Shown: positions 37,101 through 50,526, numbered from the stretch's first letter. The stretch: DNA of 64,000 bases from Pyrocephalus nanus (GCA_038380795.1 CM076270.1:21406001-21470000), one strand, 5' to 3'. The notes: generated by a model from the sequence alone, not told the origin. Numbers and translations: made by a program.

Positions 37101-39763
37101 CCACAGGATGTTTTGAAGGCCAAATGTTTCAAACCATTATTACACAAATCAGTGGAAGAAACAATCCACAAAGGGCTCCTGAACAGTAGATACAGTCTCT
37201 GGCTGAGGAAGTTCAGAGCTGGGAGGATACACTAGGGAAATATTATTGTATACTTGTGCTACTTTCACTAGGCATCCCAGCTGCTGCAGGGGAAAACCAA
37301 CAGACTGGATGGATCTTTGACCTGACCCTGTACATGCAGTGTTGCTGGGGAATCTCCCTGGTATATTCCAAGGAAGCCTCTGTCCTCCTCCAGCTTTCTG
37401 CCCTGTGAAAGCCTGGCTCCTGTAGGAGTATATACAGTCAAGGCAATAAAAGCCATTTTCAGTGTCCTCTGCTAGGTCTCCTCACACATCAGGACAAAAG
37501 AAGGCAGCTCATCTCACCTCTTGGTTTCTTAGTACGATGAACAAACCAAGCTTGGTGGGATTTCTGTCAGTCCAGTGGCTGCACAGCCAGCCTGTTCACT
37601 TCTCATCGTGCTCCTGCAGCATGTTTTACCCTACCAGCTGAATTTTCCATTTGTTTATCCCCAAATTATGGATTTTCATAGGAGTGAGGCCCAGTAAAAA
37701 CAAACTTGCCAAAAGTTTGCCATCTGTTTTAATAATAAAATGAGAGTATTAACTAAAGGGTATGCAAAATATTTCAGTTGCTGATGTTGTTGCTGTTTTA
37801 TCCAGTGTAATTTAAAAGGGGGATTTCTGTGGGTGGTTGAGTGAGTGTGAGTTTGGGATTTTTTGTTTTGGTGAGGATTTTTGATTGTTTGGCAGGATTT
37901 GGATTTTTTTATAGCAGGGGAATTTAACTCCCACATATTTCTGAAACAGCTGAAAGAAGTTTTCTCAGACTTTTCAGAAAAAAAAAATCCACCTCAGTAT
38001 CTAAAAATGGAAAATTTTAGGAAAAAAATTGTTTGAACAGAGTTGATTCTCAGTGAACACAGGGATCTTCATATAGTGTTTTTATGCATTTAATAGCAGC
38101 ATGTAACACAGAGGGGACTTCTGAGAGTCCAAGACTTTTCCTGTTTTCATATACACTACTGATGATTGGTTATGCAGATTCACTGAGGCAGGTGACTGTT
38201 AGACTGCTTTTTGTCCTGACTTCTGATGAAATTAATTTTATTTCCTGTGTGCTATTCCTAAAAAGCACTAATGATATTCAAATGTTCAAGCTTCAAACTA
38301 AAAGAATCTAAGCTACATAATTGGATACTATATGGAAAATGTTTAGGTTGGTAGATAAAAATTAATCTGCGCTCTGGTTAGACACTTGGTGAACAGCTGT
38401 GGAAGTAAAAACCAGGAGTAATTGGATTGTGCTGTCTTTGGGAACAGAGTCCAATACATGGTTTTAATGTCCTGTACATTTTGAATGCTCAGCATGATGC
38501 TGAAGGGAACACAGCTAAGGGAACGAGCAGGAATTTTAATGTGTGGTGGCTGTACCACCTTTCCAGGCTGGTAGCAGCTCTTCCAGGAGATTTGGGAGCA
38601 ATTTGATACCTTGGTTGGAGGTGAGCTGAGGAAATCTGTAGTACTGCTGTTCTTTATGAAGTTCCTCTGGGCAAATACCCCACTTTCCCATCAGGTAATA
38701 TTCTTTGGTAAAAGAATAGCTTTTTGATTGGCTGTGTGGACCAGCTCAGTATGTGACTGCCTTCAGATCCAGCTTTCAGGTGCTTTTGCCTGGAAGCTGA
38801 GTTGGTCTTCCTGCAAAGGCAGCCTGACTGTATCCCCACCACAGAAGTTAATTGACCCAGCAGGGAAAAGCTCTACTTGCTGGTTTCTATCTGAAATTAC
38901 AAATATCACAGTTTCCTTTTGGAAGCAAAAGAGACTTTAGAAGTTCCTACTTTTTATACTTTTTGTTTATACAGCATCTTAATATATATTTCCCCACCAA
39001 TTATTTGACAGGATTTATTAAAGAATGTTACTTATTTTAAGAGGATATCTACATTGCTGGTTGTTTTCCTTAGCAAGGTGTATTTATGGCATGAAACTTC
39101 TGCTGTACTGAGACGTGATCTCCATACAAAGTGTGCCTTGAGAGGAAATGGGCAGCTGCTTCTTCCTTGTGTCTGCCTTCAAGCTGCATATTGACAGGTA
39201 AAGGGAAAAGACAGTGCTCTCCTTTGTTTGTCAGGCAATCCCATTTTATGTTTGTGTGTCTTAAATTCAAGAGCTGCAGCCCCTGGCGTGTTGTTGCTGC
39301 TACTTCATGGCACTTCTGGCTCCAGCATGACAGAGTTCACAGGCTGGGAACGAAGCTGTAATTGCCTCTGAGGACCATAATAAACCTGATTTTTCTCAGC
39401 TAAATTTGGTGGTGGTCAAATGGCTGTCTTGGGGCTGGGAAGAACTGCATGGATTGGTACTCCTCTAAGTGGGATTTGGTGAGGCTGGGGTGTGATGTGG
39501 CTCAGGGGCAGTTGCTTGTGTACAGCTAGAAATCCTGCTGCCAAGTTATTTGAGGGAAGTGCAAGCTATCTGTTGTACTGCTGCAGTTTTCCAAAATTAA
39601 GACTGAGTTCCCTTTCCCCTGCTTAGTATTTGCTTGTTTGTTCCTTGTCCAAAGATGCTTATGAATTAGAAATACTAACCTAGTTCAGGAAACTAGACCT
39701 TTTGTAGGCTGTGTTCTTGCAGTTTCTAAGATTTATTAATTTTTTTTGTTTTGGTTTTGTTTG

Positions 39764-39790
39764 TTTTTTTTTTTTTTTTTTTTTTTTTTT
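39764..39790. repeat. 27-nt poly-T tract
   Basis: T run preceded by T/G-rich simple sequence from about 39740. Confidence 0.95.
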
Positions 39791-40988
39791 GGCTGGCATA
39801 ATGCACTGCTTTGTTTATTTACACCAAAATGCTCCAGGAGCTGGTTTGTTTGGAGATGGTGCTCACTGCTTTTGGCACCGTGCTCTGTGAGTTGCAGTTT
39901 GTGTATAAAAGATGATGAAATGCATTGGTTTTGATACTGGTGAGGACCCCTTAGAAAAATCTTTGTTTAGTTATAAAGACATCTACCCACTCACCTCCCT
40001 CATGAAAAAAAACCTGTGAGTCCTGATGAAGGCTGCAGTTCAGCCAACACAGAGAGATGTTAAGGGATGTTTCCAAAGGCTACAGATTCTGGCTGTCTGT
40101 ACTAGTTACAAGTAAACTTTGCTATGGTGAAAAGAGGCTTTTAGAACCTGTACAAACTTAATATACGACGAGAGAATTTATCTGGTTTTTTTTGCTGTTG
40201 TTGTTGTTAAAAATAATCAAATTGCCAGATTATATGAAAAAGCAGTGAGTACCTATTTAAATGCGATGCCAGTAGAGTCTGTTAGTATTTTAGTAGATAA
40301 GACTTGTTTATTTCCTTGAAAATGCATTGAGTCAGAGAGAGGCCTTGTACTGAAATTCATATTTCAGTTTGCTCAGCCACCCTTAACACTAGCAATCTGT
40401 TAAATAGCAAAATTGCATTAACAGAAGGAAAAAAGGAGGAATTCCTTTCTTTACATTCCACATCTCCCCCTGAAAGATGCATTTGGCCAAACTAGGACTG
40501 TGGACTTGGCTGTACCTGTGTAGGAACTGCCAGTACCTGTGCCTGATATCCTCTGGTGACTGCAAGGAATAAATGTCTGTGGAAACACACCACACCACCA
40601 CCACCAAAAAAAAAAATTTCAAAAAAAAGAAAACAATACCAAAACAAAACCACCATCTCCCAATGCATATATTAGGTGATTCTGTGCTTGAAATGCTACC
40701 CAATTCCTTTTCATATTCTTCTGTTGTGTTTTGAGAAAGAGGAGATTAAAAAGGAAATGCTGAATTAAATATATTGCATAACATGTGAACAGTGGGTTTT
40801 GAATAGAACACATTTTCTACCTCTTCATGTCAAAACAATTCCTATCACTTGATTGGATATTTTTAGCTGCTTTCTGACAATCTATCTGCTATTTTAGATG
40901 TTACCTGCAATAAAATTTGGATAACAGATGTGAATACTAATGGCAAAACTAGATCATCACTGCACAGGAACAGTTAAGCTGCTTTTCC

Positions 40989-41690
40989 CCATGTGCATTA
41001 CTTTCTTTTTATTGACAATAAATTCTATTTTCATTTAATGACCTAATTAGCTAACACTGGGAAATTTCTGAACCTTCATAGTTAGGCTTAGGTTTTAACT
41101 GTCCAGAATGGGGATTTCATATTGGGTGTTTTCCCCCTCTCTGTTTTTATGATTGGCAAATTCTCTTGTTCTGTTTCTCTCCCCATTTGACCTTTTCAGA
41201 TTAAGAGAATGTTTAGTAGCACAGGTCCTAGCATAGATTCTTGGAGCATCCTCTTATAATTTCTTCCAATCTGAAAATTAAACCTTTGTGTCTGTCATTG
41301 GACGAGTAATTCTTGAAAGGCACTGCTTTATCCTCTGGTGCAGTCAGAGAGCCCACAGGAGAGTAGTGGCTATCAAAGCCATTCAGAAACCTATGCCAGT
41401 ATCTTTGGGGGGAAATCCTGGTACACTGTCTGCTGGGGTTTGCCTTTATTAACACACTGACAAACACTTCAAAGCATTCTGATAGATTTACTGGGCAGCA
41501 CTTTGTGTTTGAAAAGCTCATCAAATATTCGTCATTAAATGATACTTATCTAAGGATCTATTGATTCTGACCTCTTACTCTATGTTTTACTCCCCTACAT
41601 AAGCAGAAGTTAAATTCTTTGGTTTGTTGTTTGCAAGAACACCCTTGATCCGTTTTACAGGATTTGGGAGATGTCTGCCTGCCTGCTATG
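40989..41690 (-). mobile_element. decayed CR1-like LINE, reverse-transcriptase region, antisense
   Basis: On the minus strand 41205-41252 reads MLQESMLGPVLLNIL-type residues. They align with the CR1/L3-clade RT motif VPQGSVLGPVLFNIF at 9 of 15 positions in one frame, including SxLGPVLxNI. Flanking DNA is collinear with the antisense of old sauropsid CR1 copies: CATGTGCATTACTTTC then ATAAATTCTATTTTCATTTA from 40990; CAATCTGAAAATTAAACC near 41268; CTTCAAAGCATTCTGATAGA near 41468; and GGTTTGTTGTTTGCAAGAACAC near 41621. Many stops and frameshifts make it long dead. The + strand coordinate order corresponds to the element's 3'-to-5' order. Confidence 0.75.
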
Positions 41691-41857
41691 CCCCTCTGCA
41701 AGTCAGGAGGATTTACATGACAAGTTACACACCAGAGCAGCTTGGCAAAATTTCGTATTAGAGTTCCTTAGAACTCCTGGGTGAATATTCCCTGGTCTTG
41801 ACAATTTATGGCGGTTCACTTTACAGAGCTGGGAAAAAGCTGGCTCTTTTAACACTT

Positions 41858-41915
<58 letters not shown>

Positions 41916-42850
41916 AGGCAGTTCCTCAGACTCGTTCCTTCGGCAGACTGGCTTAGTGGGTGAACCTGCCTGACCTCCCTGTGCTGCACACAAATGGAAA
42001 GAATTCGTTGGTGTTTCTGAAATGGGCTTATCTTCTTAAGTGTTTATGTCTTTATGATCTGTTGGTTTCAGAAAGTTTCTGGCAGGCTTCTGGCTTCCCG
42101 TATTTTTGAAAAGGTTTTTATTAGCATGTATTTCTACCTATAGAAAGTTGTACTTTATGCCAACAATTATGAGGGTTTTTTTTTTTAATGTGCTTTTACT
42201 TTTAACTTGACAGAATTAATTCCTTTTTCTGTGTTCTCCATCTAGCCATGTCTTCCACATCTTTGAATTTTTTTTTTCTTCTAATAACAGTCCTTACTCA
42301 GATGTTTAACCACACTGTTGTTCTTACTGCTACTTTTGGAGTCTATTTTTTTCTCAGATGTCTGTGAACTGAGAGCCTTTATGTAATACTTTGAGCAGCC
42401 TCTCTGCTATATCCAATTTGCTCTACTCTTGTAGTTGCTATTGGAAATTTTCTTTTAACTATGATTCCCATTTTTCTGTGATTTCCTTTAGAAAATTTAA
42501 GATTACTGTGGTGGAATTGTGAAGTGTTTTCTGTCTTTTAGTGTTATTAGAATTGACTATAATGTGGTCATCAAACAGCAGTTTCTCAGTGATTCATCTT
42601 GAGCTGCATGTTGTGCTTGAGAATCACTATTTATGTGTTTTCTGAGGTTATTTCTAAGCTTATTTAAAGCTTATGCCACTATGAGTTTTATCCAGTCAGT
42701 ACAGAGGTAACCAAAGCTTCTTGATCTTGTCAGTCTTTGTGGCCTCTCTAATCCTCAGCACCATTTTGTGGTAACTTTTATCATCGTGTCTGGGTTTGAC
42801 CTGTACTTTAGGTGGATACTGAAGGCAAAATCTATAGAGGAATAGTGTTT
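41691..42850 (-). mobile_element. possible upstream (5') continuation of the CR1-like LINE
   Basis: Continues past a 54-nt poly-T insertion. TAGAATTGACTATAATGTGG (42549-42568), followed by TCATCAAAC, resembles the antisense of the endonuclease part of CR1-type ORF2 ('...ACTATAGTATGGTCACTA...'). Similarity is weak and patchy, so the outer boundary is a guess. Confidence 0.4.
41861..41914. repeat. 54-nt uninterrupted poly-T tract
   Basis: The longest homopolymer in the window, lying inside the decayed LINE. No retroposed gene or SINE body was recognised on its 3' side (GAGGCAGTTCCTCAGACTCG). Length in an assembly is unreliable for such tracts. Confidence 0.9.
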
Positions 42851-43875
42851 CAAACATCCATTTTCTGTTATTTCTGTAACTGTTTAAAATATACTGTGAC
42901 CTCCTCCATTAGGATGATTTGTTTTCATCCTTAGAAAACATTATTGTCACTTAATATTCCAGTATCTCAAAATACTTCAGAAATGTAATGCTTTGCTTGA
43001 AATATGATAAATATTGCATATCAAGTTAGAAGTTTTGAAGCAGACTTCAATGCCTGCAAAGGAAAAAAAAAAAAATTAAATCCAAGACTGGAAAACACTT
43101 GAGCTTTTAAGAAAGCTCAGATCAATGCGCTGAAGCTCAGCCCAGCTCCGCAGGGACAGTTCTGCTTGAGTTTGTCAGCTAAATAAGGCAGAAATAGTAC
43201 TTCTGTGGTGGAGAATGTGAAAGGCATTTTAGAAAGCCACAATTAGCCGCTCATCTTATGATCTCTGGCAAATGGTTCCTGCTGGAGAGGCTGTTGCGAG
43301 CAAGGATCGCTGACTTTCTAGTGTAGAATAACTAATTTACATTACTCAACAGAGCTGAAAGCAGCTGATGCTATTAGGAAAAAAATAAACAGTTGTTGTT
43401 GGGAAATGAATGGAGCAGTGTATTTTGCCATGGATAGCTAGACTGAACTTTGGCTCTTCTCAGGCAGAATTACAGTGATAGTAGTGAAAATTGCATAATG
43501 AACTGAAGTGCTGTGCAAAACAACGTGTGTAGCTGTTATGGTAGACATTGTGCAGCTGAATTGTTCATTATTAGCTAGCTGAATTTTCTGCAGTCTTAGA
43601 AAGGCACATGAATAATTTTGTATTGTGTATGCTGTGGGAAGTAGAGTTCGGGAGTAAGATCTGTTAGCCCTGCTTTTCATTATGTCCTGGTCAGGACTTG
43701 TGTATAGGTTTGTAAAACTGTTTGATAATATATAGTCATTATATAACCAATGATAATCTCATATACAGTTTTGGGAAACTGTGAGGAATATAGTTCTTGA
43801 AACAGTGCATAATAACAGTAAACAACAGCTTAACAAAACAGCAAGTGATGAAATCCTAATCTACAAGAAGCAGGA
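42851..43875. other. non-coding spacer between LINE fragments
   Basis: No gene. A short A-run occurs near 43060-43073. Nothing else assignable. Confidence 0.5.
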
Positions 43876-44220
43876 GCATAAGAGCCTTCATGTCATTCTA
43901 AAGACCTACCCAGCCCAGCATCTTGTCTCTGATGGTGACTACAAATGGATGATTGTGTAGAGAAGAATGTGGGAGCAGAATGAATGTGCACAGTTTCCCT
44001 GTGAACACTCTCCCAGGCTCCCATTTTCAGCTCATATGTCCTGAGCCAGTGGAGCTTTTATGTATTTAGTGACATTCAATTAATCTTTCTCCCATGAACA
44101 CATCCAGTTTTCCCCTAAATACCTGTAAGCTTTTAGCATCCATTATATCCCACACTGGAGTTCCTCAGCTTAATTATTCTTCATGTGAGGAACAGATTCC
44201 TTTTGTTTAATCTATAGAGG
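43876..44220 (-). mobile_element. second CR1-like LINE fragment, 3' region, antisense
   Basis: Collinear with the antisense 3' part of old sauropsid CR1 copies. GCATAAGAGCC and CCCAGCCCAGCATCTTGTCT come first, then CTCTGATGGTGACTAC and AATACCTGTAAGCTTTTAGC. ATCCATTATATCCC, GAGTTCCTCAGCTTAATTAT and CAGATTCCTTTTGTTTAATC complete the series. Because this 3' part lies above the RT region of the other fragment in the same orientation, it is a separate insertion rather than the same copy. Confidence 0.7.
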
Positions 44221-45980
44221 AAAACCCTGAGATGTATTTTCCAAAACTGTGAGCTCTCAGAAGTACAGCTGTATTCGTGTTTAGAAGGACTGGAGTCCTA
44301 AAGTTCACGTGCTCAAGGTGAAACTGGAAAGCAGAATTAGTTTTATGTTATCTTGAATTAGACTAGTCATCAAACTTTTCTATGGCAGGAAATCGATATA
44401 TTCTGTAGACTTGGAAACCAGTTGGTTTGCACAACCCTTCTCTTCTGTTTTTAGTGTGTTAGGATTGCCTGTAGATGTTCTTTCCAAGCTGTTTTGTTGC
44501 TGCTCCATGCTTGGTTCTCTGGATCCTGCTGTTGGATCTTGATTTGCTCATCAGTTTGGAACTCTTTGCATAGACTTATTTTTTCTGGTGAGTGGTAGCT
44601 AAGACCCACTCAGAGTCATAGTCTGTGGCTAGACTTTAAGCCTAATTAGTAATAAAATAAAAAAATTAACAAAAATAACAACAACAACAACAAAAAAGGC
44701 TGGCCTACAATGAATAATTTGTGTATTCTCTGCTGGTTTGGAATCTGAATGAAAACAGATATCCACATTACACAGGGGAAAAAGTCTTTGATAAAGTAGC
44801 AGAGGAGTTAATTTCCTGTGTTTAAAATCTGCCTTTCTCTTACCTTGAATGCAACCCACTAACTCATGGATTTTGTCGTAACTAGTATTTAACATGAGTT
44901 AATTGTCTTTTTGTATTCAGAGGACCTAATTAGGGTGACACAGACTTTTTTAATATCTTTTTTTCTTTTATAATAGAGAGACAATATCTAAAAAATTAAG
45001 GAAAGAATATAAGAACTTCATGACTCAGCCAGTTAGGGAAACTACCTTCATTAAGAAATTACTCCAGCTGATTTTTTAATATTTTCTTTGGCAACAGAGC
45101 GTGGGCTTGGATGTGTGAAAGAGAATTTAACTGAGGGGAACGGTTACATGGGGTAACACTACAGAAACAGTGCTAGTTATTTAATCACATTATCTGCTTT
45201 CAGGCTTGGTTAAAACTATTATTTAAATACAGTTGAGGCAAGAACACTGCAGTTCTGTCCAACTCTGAATCAGTAACAGAGTTTGACTTCCATGTTTCTT
45301 GATCAACTAAGTATATATATGTTTTCACAACTTTTTTTTAAAGACACAAGTGAGTAAAGATAAATAAGAAAAATAAATAAGCTCTATTGGTGTCTGATTG
45401 TCAGCAAATTTCTTCAAATCTCTGTTTGCAATTACCCAAGAAAGAAGTGTTTTTCTTAAGAAGAAACCAAGAAAGAAGTGCTTGAAGAAACAACAGAACT
45501 AAATAGCTGGCAGGGGAAAAAAAATAAATCAATAAAAATAATAAATTATGCAAAAAAAATGGGTAGGCTATCCTAGAAATTCTATTTATATTTTATTTAT
45601 CTTAGGCTGCACTTCTTATTTAGCAGGCTCACATATTTTAACGTAGAATTAAATAAGTAGCTCGTGTCTTTGTTTTCAGTGAAAATATGTAAAATTGACA
45701 AGACTGGCAGCATGATTTAACACTTGTTTTCCTGGCTGTAGTTATTGTATTTTGATTGCTTCTTGCATAAAATGTTTTCACTGAGACGAGAAAGTAAATT
45801 ATTCCATTTTTCACTGTCAAAATTTTGAAACCTTTCTCTCTGTTTAGGAGAACTTTTGCATTGTAATTTGTTACATCCAACTCTTTAACGAAAGGTAAAG
45901 AGACATTTACTTTGTCATAAACTTATCTATCTCAGCCAGGAAAATATTTGCTGCTGCCAAAAGTGCCTTGTTCCACCTGT

Positions 45981-46042
45981 GTGGAAGCCAATGGAACTAC
46001 TGAGGGCAAGCAGGCTGAAGCACTGCACTACTGAAGGGTGCC
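45981..46042. repeat. possible decayed palindromic amniote repeat
   Basis: GTGGAAGCCAATGGAACTAC, then TGAGGGCAAG, then GCTGAAGCACTGCACTACTG resembles the 'TTGAAGTCAATGGGACTACTCA...CTTAAGTGCTTTGCTG' repeat class common in sauropsid DNA. Confidence 0.45.
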
Positions 46043-48280
46043 ATGCCAAAAGCTGAGAGGTTTATGACATTTTAAGGGAAAACAAGACTCTTGAACCTAT
46101 TCATCTTCTCACACAGAATCTGGATGCATCTCCAAATCTTTTTTTTTTTTTTCAATAATGCACTGAGTCATAACTCCTCAGCTTCACGTTGCATCAGGTG
46201 TTATTTCTGGACTTAAAGCTTCTCAAACTTCACCACCTAAACTCAATTTAAATTACTAGTACAGAGAAAGCATCAAACTTTCAGCTGGTTTGACCAGCCT
46301 AACTCCCCTCACTGTTACAAGTTTGCCCAGACTTTCAATCCAAGAGGCTTCTCAAATCCAGGTCTTAGGAGACAACAGTATTGACCCTGCAGGCTAAGTG
46401 AAGAGGGGAGCAAATTTAGGTTTCCTGGAAGTCTAGAGGAAAGGCTAAGAAAATTTTGTTTAATGTTCACCCGTTCTGCCCCAGTAGCAGAACAATCTCG
46501 AACAGGCAAAGGACATTCTTGTGTGTGATAACAGTCACTGAAGTTTTGGGAATGTTTTTTGACTTTCAGATCCCCTCAGTCTGCTGAAGAAGTTAAACAT
46601 GGTGACAGAATGGTCTAGTTAATCCTTGCTTAACATCACCAATGTGTAAAAAGCAAGTTTAGCATTCCACCTTCTCTAAACATTTTTCCAGTCAAAACTG
46701 TTCAGCAAATAAGAGACCTGCATATAAAGCAGCATTTTCTATCTGATGAAAGTGATTCTGTAACAACGTTTGTACCTTGTTACTGCAATTCATACCTGGA
46801 AAAAAGCTCTACTTTTGAGGGTTTTGTTTATCAGGAACTGAGATACTGTTTGACTGTTTCCAGACACATATCTATGCAGTAAAGACAGAAAGTTTATTTC
46901 CCAGATAAGAAGCCTGCATTAAAGAAGAAGAAAAAAATTAGCAACAAAGAAGTATGCATGTCTAGAACTTTGTGTTTCAGTTGTAAAATAAGAGAAATTT
47001 GTATTCCCTGGGAATAGAAAAAATGCACATTACAACTTTCAGTGAGTCATTTAATCTCCTCCAAGAAGATCAAGTAGCATTGACTGTACAGTAAACACAT
47101 CTCTTCCGTCAGTAAACAATTTGGGTGAATTGCTTCTAAATACATGTTTAGTTTTAGAAATGCTCCTCCAATCCACAAGTCACTCCTCCCTGATCAGAGA
47201 AGGTCAAACTGTCTGAAACAATAGCAATGCATTGTCTAGGTGGAATTTAAAGCCACAGCTTATTTTTAACCTCATTTTGAGAAGGTGTCTTACAGTTGGT
47301 AAAATAAGTAAAATAACGCGTAAAAATGACTATTGCTGATGAGTTGGTGAGTAAGCTGTAGGTGTATAGTCTGTTTGCAGCAGGTGGTCAGTGATTAGAG
47401 CTGCTGTCATCAGACAGACTGTGAACTGTCTGGAGTTCAGTAGCCTCAGACTATGCTTGAGTAGCTGGGAAAGATCCACTCAGGCAAAGAATGGCCATAG
47501 AGAATTTACCAATTCAGTGGGCAAGAAATCTGAGTTTTCACTCTCTTAAAATCAGTTCTCTGGGGGCTGATGTGTGCTGCTTTGTTAGTAGAAAAGAGCA
47601 AATGGGACTACAACAGATCTAGGGAGGGGAAAATGAATGGTCTTGAGGGCAGTAATGTGGTGTCTGCCTCTTTCTTTTCATGTGGTGGTAACACTTCCCT
47701 TCATAGGGAGCTTATCCTACCACAGGTGGGAATATCTTGTCTTCCAGGAGTGTGTTAAAGGATATAACTACCATCTGTCAGATGAAAGTGTGTCTGTTTT
47801 CATCTTCCTAAAGGGAAACCTCTGTGATGTGTCTTGGTTGTGTTTGTCCTTATTAAATACACAGAGATACATAAAATGTGTTAAAAAAGAAATAATGAGA
47901 AAAGTGGTCAAAATAGGAAAGAGGGAGCCTTGTGATGATCCTGCATTCCTGAGGGAATTTTCACCATGGTCTCTGACTGTCCCTGACAGAATTCTGACTC
48001 CAGAGAAGATGAACTCCTTACTGTAGAGAGCCCCACCATGTCCAAGGAATGAATATGTTGACCACAGTCCTTCCTACACAAGCAAAATAGCCCTTTAGAC
48101 ATCCTAGTCATAAGCTTTGGGCAGTGTGAAGAAAAGTGTGGAGACCATAAGAGCCTTAATTTACTTTTGTCAGTTAAACATCACACTAATATGTATGTGC
48201 ATGCACTTGCAGAAATGGTAGCTTACTGCTGGCATACCATGGATATGTGATTGCTCACTAATTGCCAGTATGCCTCAGTG

Positions 48281-48297
48281 GTTCACAATTTGTGAAC
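48281..48297. repeat. 17-nt palindrome
   Basis: GTTCACAA-T-TTGTGAAC: perfect 8-bp arms around one central base. It could be a dimeric factor site or chance. Confidence 0.8.
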
Positions 48298-50478
48298 AAC
48301 AAACTATATCCTGTTGTCATGAAAGAATTATTTAGCAGTTCAGAAATTAATGCAATTCATGTTGGAGTTGAGAGGACCAACTTCACTCAAAAAAACAACA
48401 GCAGACATTGAGGGAAGGAAAAAAAAACAGGCAGAGGTTAAAAAAAATAAAGTTGTAGTAGTAAAGTTGAGTACCATGTACAGTATTTGTATTATACGAT
48501 AGTATGTTATAGGCTATTTTATTTATCACTAAAAGCACTTGTGTAATACAACATGAACTTAAAACAGGTTCCTAAAAGTTCTTCAGTACGGCTGAGGTTG
48601 CCATGGTATAAGCTTGTATCTGCTTGTGCTCAATGCTGCTGCAGAATTCATGACTAAAACATAATATACCTGGTTGGGATACTCTTCCCCAAACACTTAA
48701 AAGTGAGATTCTAGGCCCACTTTTGTTTCTTGAATAAACTGGGGTTTTCTTGTAATGAGGAGGGTCATTGATGTGAGGCAGCAGTTATAGCAGAGAGCTG
48801 TAGCTGGTCTCCTGTTTCAGGCTCTTTGGTTTATTGAGGGTTTTATGTGCATTGTTTTTTTGAAGTGTTTTTAGTTTTTTGTTTGTGGGTTTTATTTGTT
48901 TTTTTGTTTTGTTGTTTGTTGTGGATTTTTTTGAAGGTTGATGTGTTGTTTGCTTTCTGTGTTTTCTTTTGTACTGAAATCTTTATTTGTGTAGTAGGAG
49001 CTATTTCTGAGGTAGTCAAAGTAAGAAATATAACTTAGCAACTTCCTTTATGTTGTAGGATGTCCAAGAGTGCAGAGGGTGCAGGAGCCATGCTTTCATG
49101 TCCCCAGGTTGAACCCTGAGCCAACACTTTCCTATATGATGCAACAAGACAACTTTTCCTTATGCTGTGGTAGTAAAGCAGCATTCTCCCCCTTTCAACA
49201 TACAGTTCTTCTCACCATTCATGCTTGTATCAAGTTGCTCAATCTTTCTTCTCTGTAAATAAAATGAGAATTTTTAAAAATGAGAGTACCACGTGAGAAT
49301 TTGTAAGTGGTCCTTTGATGTGAACAAAAGGCTGCTTTCCCATGCCTAGTCATCTGTCTCCTATGTAAATAATTCTGATTGCCAAAATGTTACTGTTGAA
49401 TTTTATAAGCCATTTGTGAGCAGAGGGAGAGCACATACTTAATGCAGAATGTTTTCCCATCGTAGTCATTTGCCATGACTTTTAAAGGAAATATTAAAAA
49501 GTGTGCAATGAACATAGAAATAGTAACAATGTAATTAAAATATATTATACACTTTTTTTTTTTAGGTGGCAATATGTTGTATGTTAAAGTGACAGGGGAA
49601 AATCTTTCTGTAGCTATGAGTTTTCTTTCTTTCTTTTTTTTTTTTTTTTGGCTCAGTGAATGGTCAATTAATTTGATTGGATCCTGGTGCAGCTTTCAGA
49701 GAATAATATTGGGTTAGGTGGACTGAATGATTTGGCATTTTTCAAGCTCTGTCCAGGATACTTTGAGTAAAACTTCCTTAGATATGCCTTGGGCTCCTGC
49801 ACACCTTTGTAATTGGACATCAGCCTTGCTGTAATGTTCTGTTCACAGGCATGTGTTACTCTGCTGAGGAGCCTCTACTCTGGAGAAAGAAAATGGGGCT
49901 AAAATATAGATATATATTCTACATAGTTATATAGAATACAGTTTCATAAATTAAACCCTACGGGTTAAAATCTCTGTCTTTTGATGAACTGTTGGTATAC
50001 TTTGATGTGTTCAGAATGCTTCTTGTATCAAACAGGAACCTGCATGAAATTCCTCTGCTTGACTTGACTTTTCTCCTTGAATTTGTTTTTGAAGTGATGC
50101 ATCCATACCTCTTTTTCAGTGGTTTTTCCATGCAAAACCCCTTAAGCTTTCAGAATATTGTGAGATATGGATCTGGACGTGAAGTTTCAGTATGCAGGCC
50201 ACTTTGTGGGTAGCCAGTGTTGGTTGCTTTGTTTGTTTGCTTTAAAATCATACAGTTATCTAAGTCTCCATCCTGAGGGGAGATCACTTCTCTCTCATGA
50301 TCTTCTAAGTTCAGAGATTAAACAGATTAAAAGCTTCTAGAAAGCCCTGAAGGTGGTAAGCCCAGATCTCTCATACTCAGTTTCCAGCTGTAGTAAGAAA
50401 ATCCTGGATGTTCAAACTGGCATTAGTGTATAAAGACATCCACTTTCCTTAGCTGCAAGTGGCTTTGGATACTGAGTA

Positions 50479-50481
<3 letters not shown>

Positions 50482-50520
<39 letters not shown>
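50482..50520. repeat. (TA)n microsatellite
   Basis: 39 nt of uninterrupted A/T alternation, flanked by CATA on the far side. Likely length-polymorphic. Confidence 0.97.

Positions 50521-50526
<6 letters not shown>

Larger units (their letters stand above)
29283..40988. other. non-coding gene-desert segment
   Basis: Apart from the hairpin, poly-T tracts and small motifs listed separately, no gene or repeat family is recognised. Contains a short GT tract (30079-30093), TA-rich sequence at 33596-33626, and an A/C-rich simple region at 36580-36650. Confidence 0.55.

Noticed and set aside
48597..48610. X-box-like GTTGCCATGGTATA
   Set aside because: 11 of 14 matches; about two to three such matches are expected by chance in 64 kb.
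49660..49760. GGTTAGGTGGACTGAATGATTTGG resembling a CR1 3' end
   Set aside because: Only a short weak match with no supporting flank.
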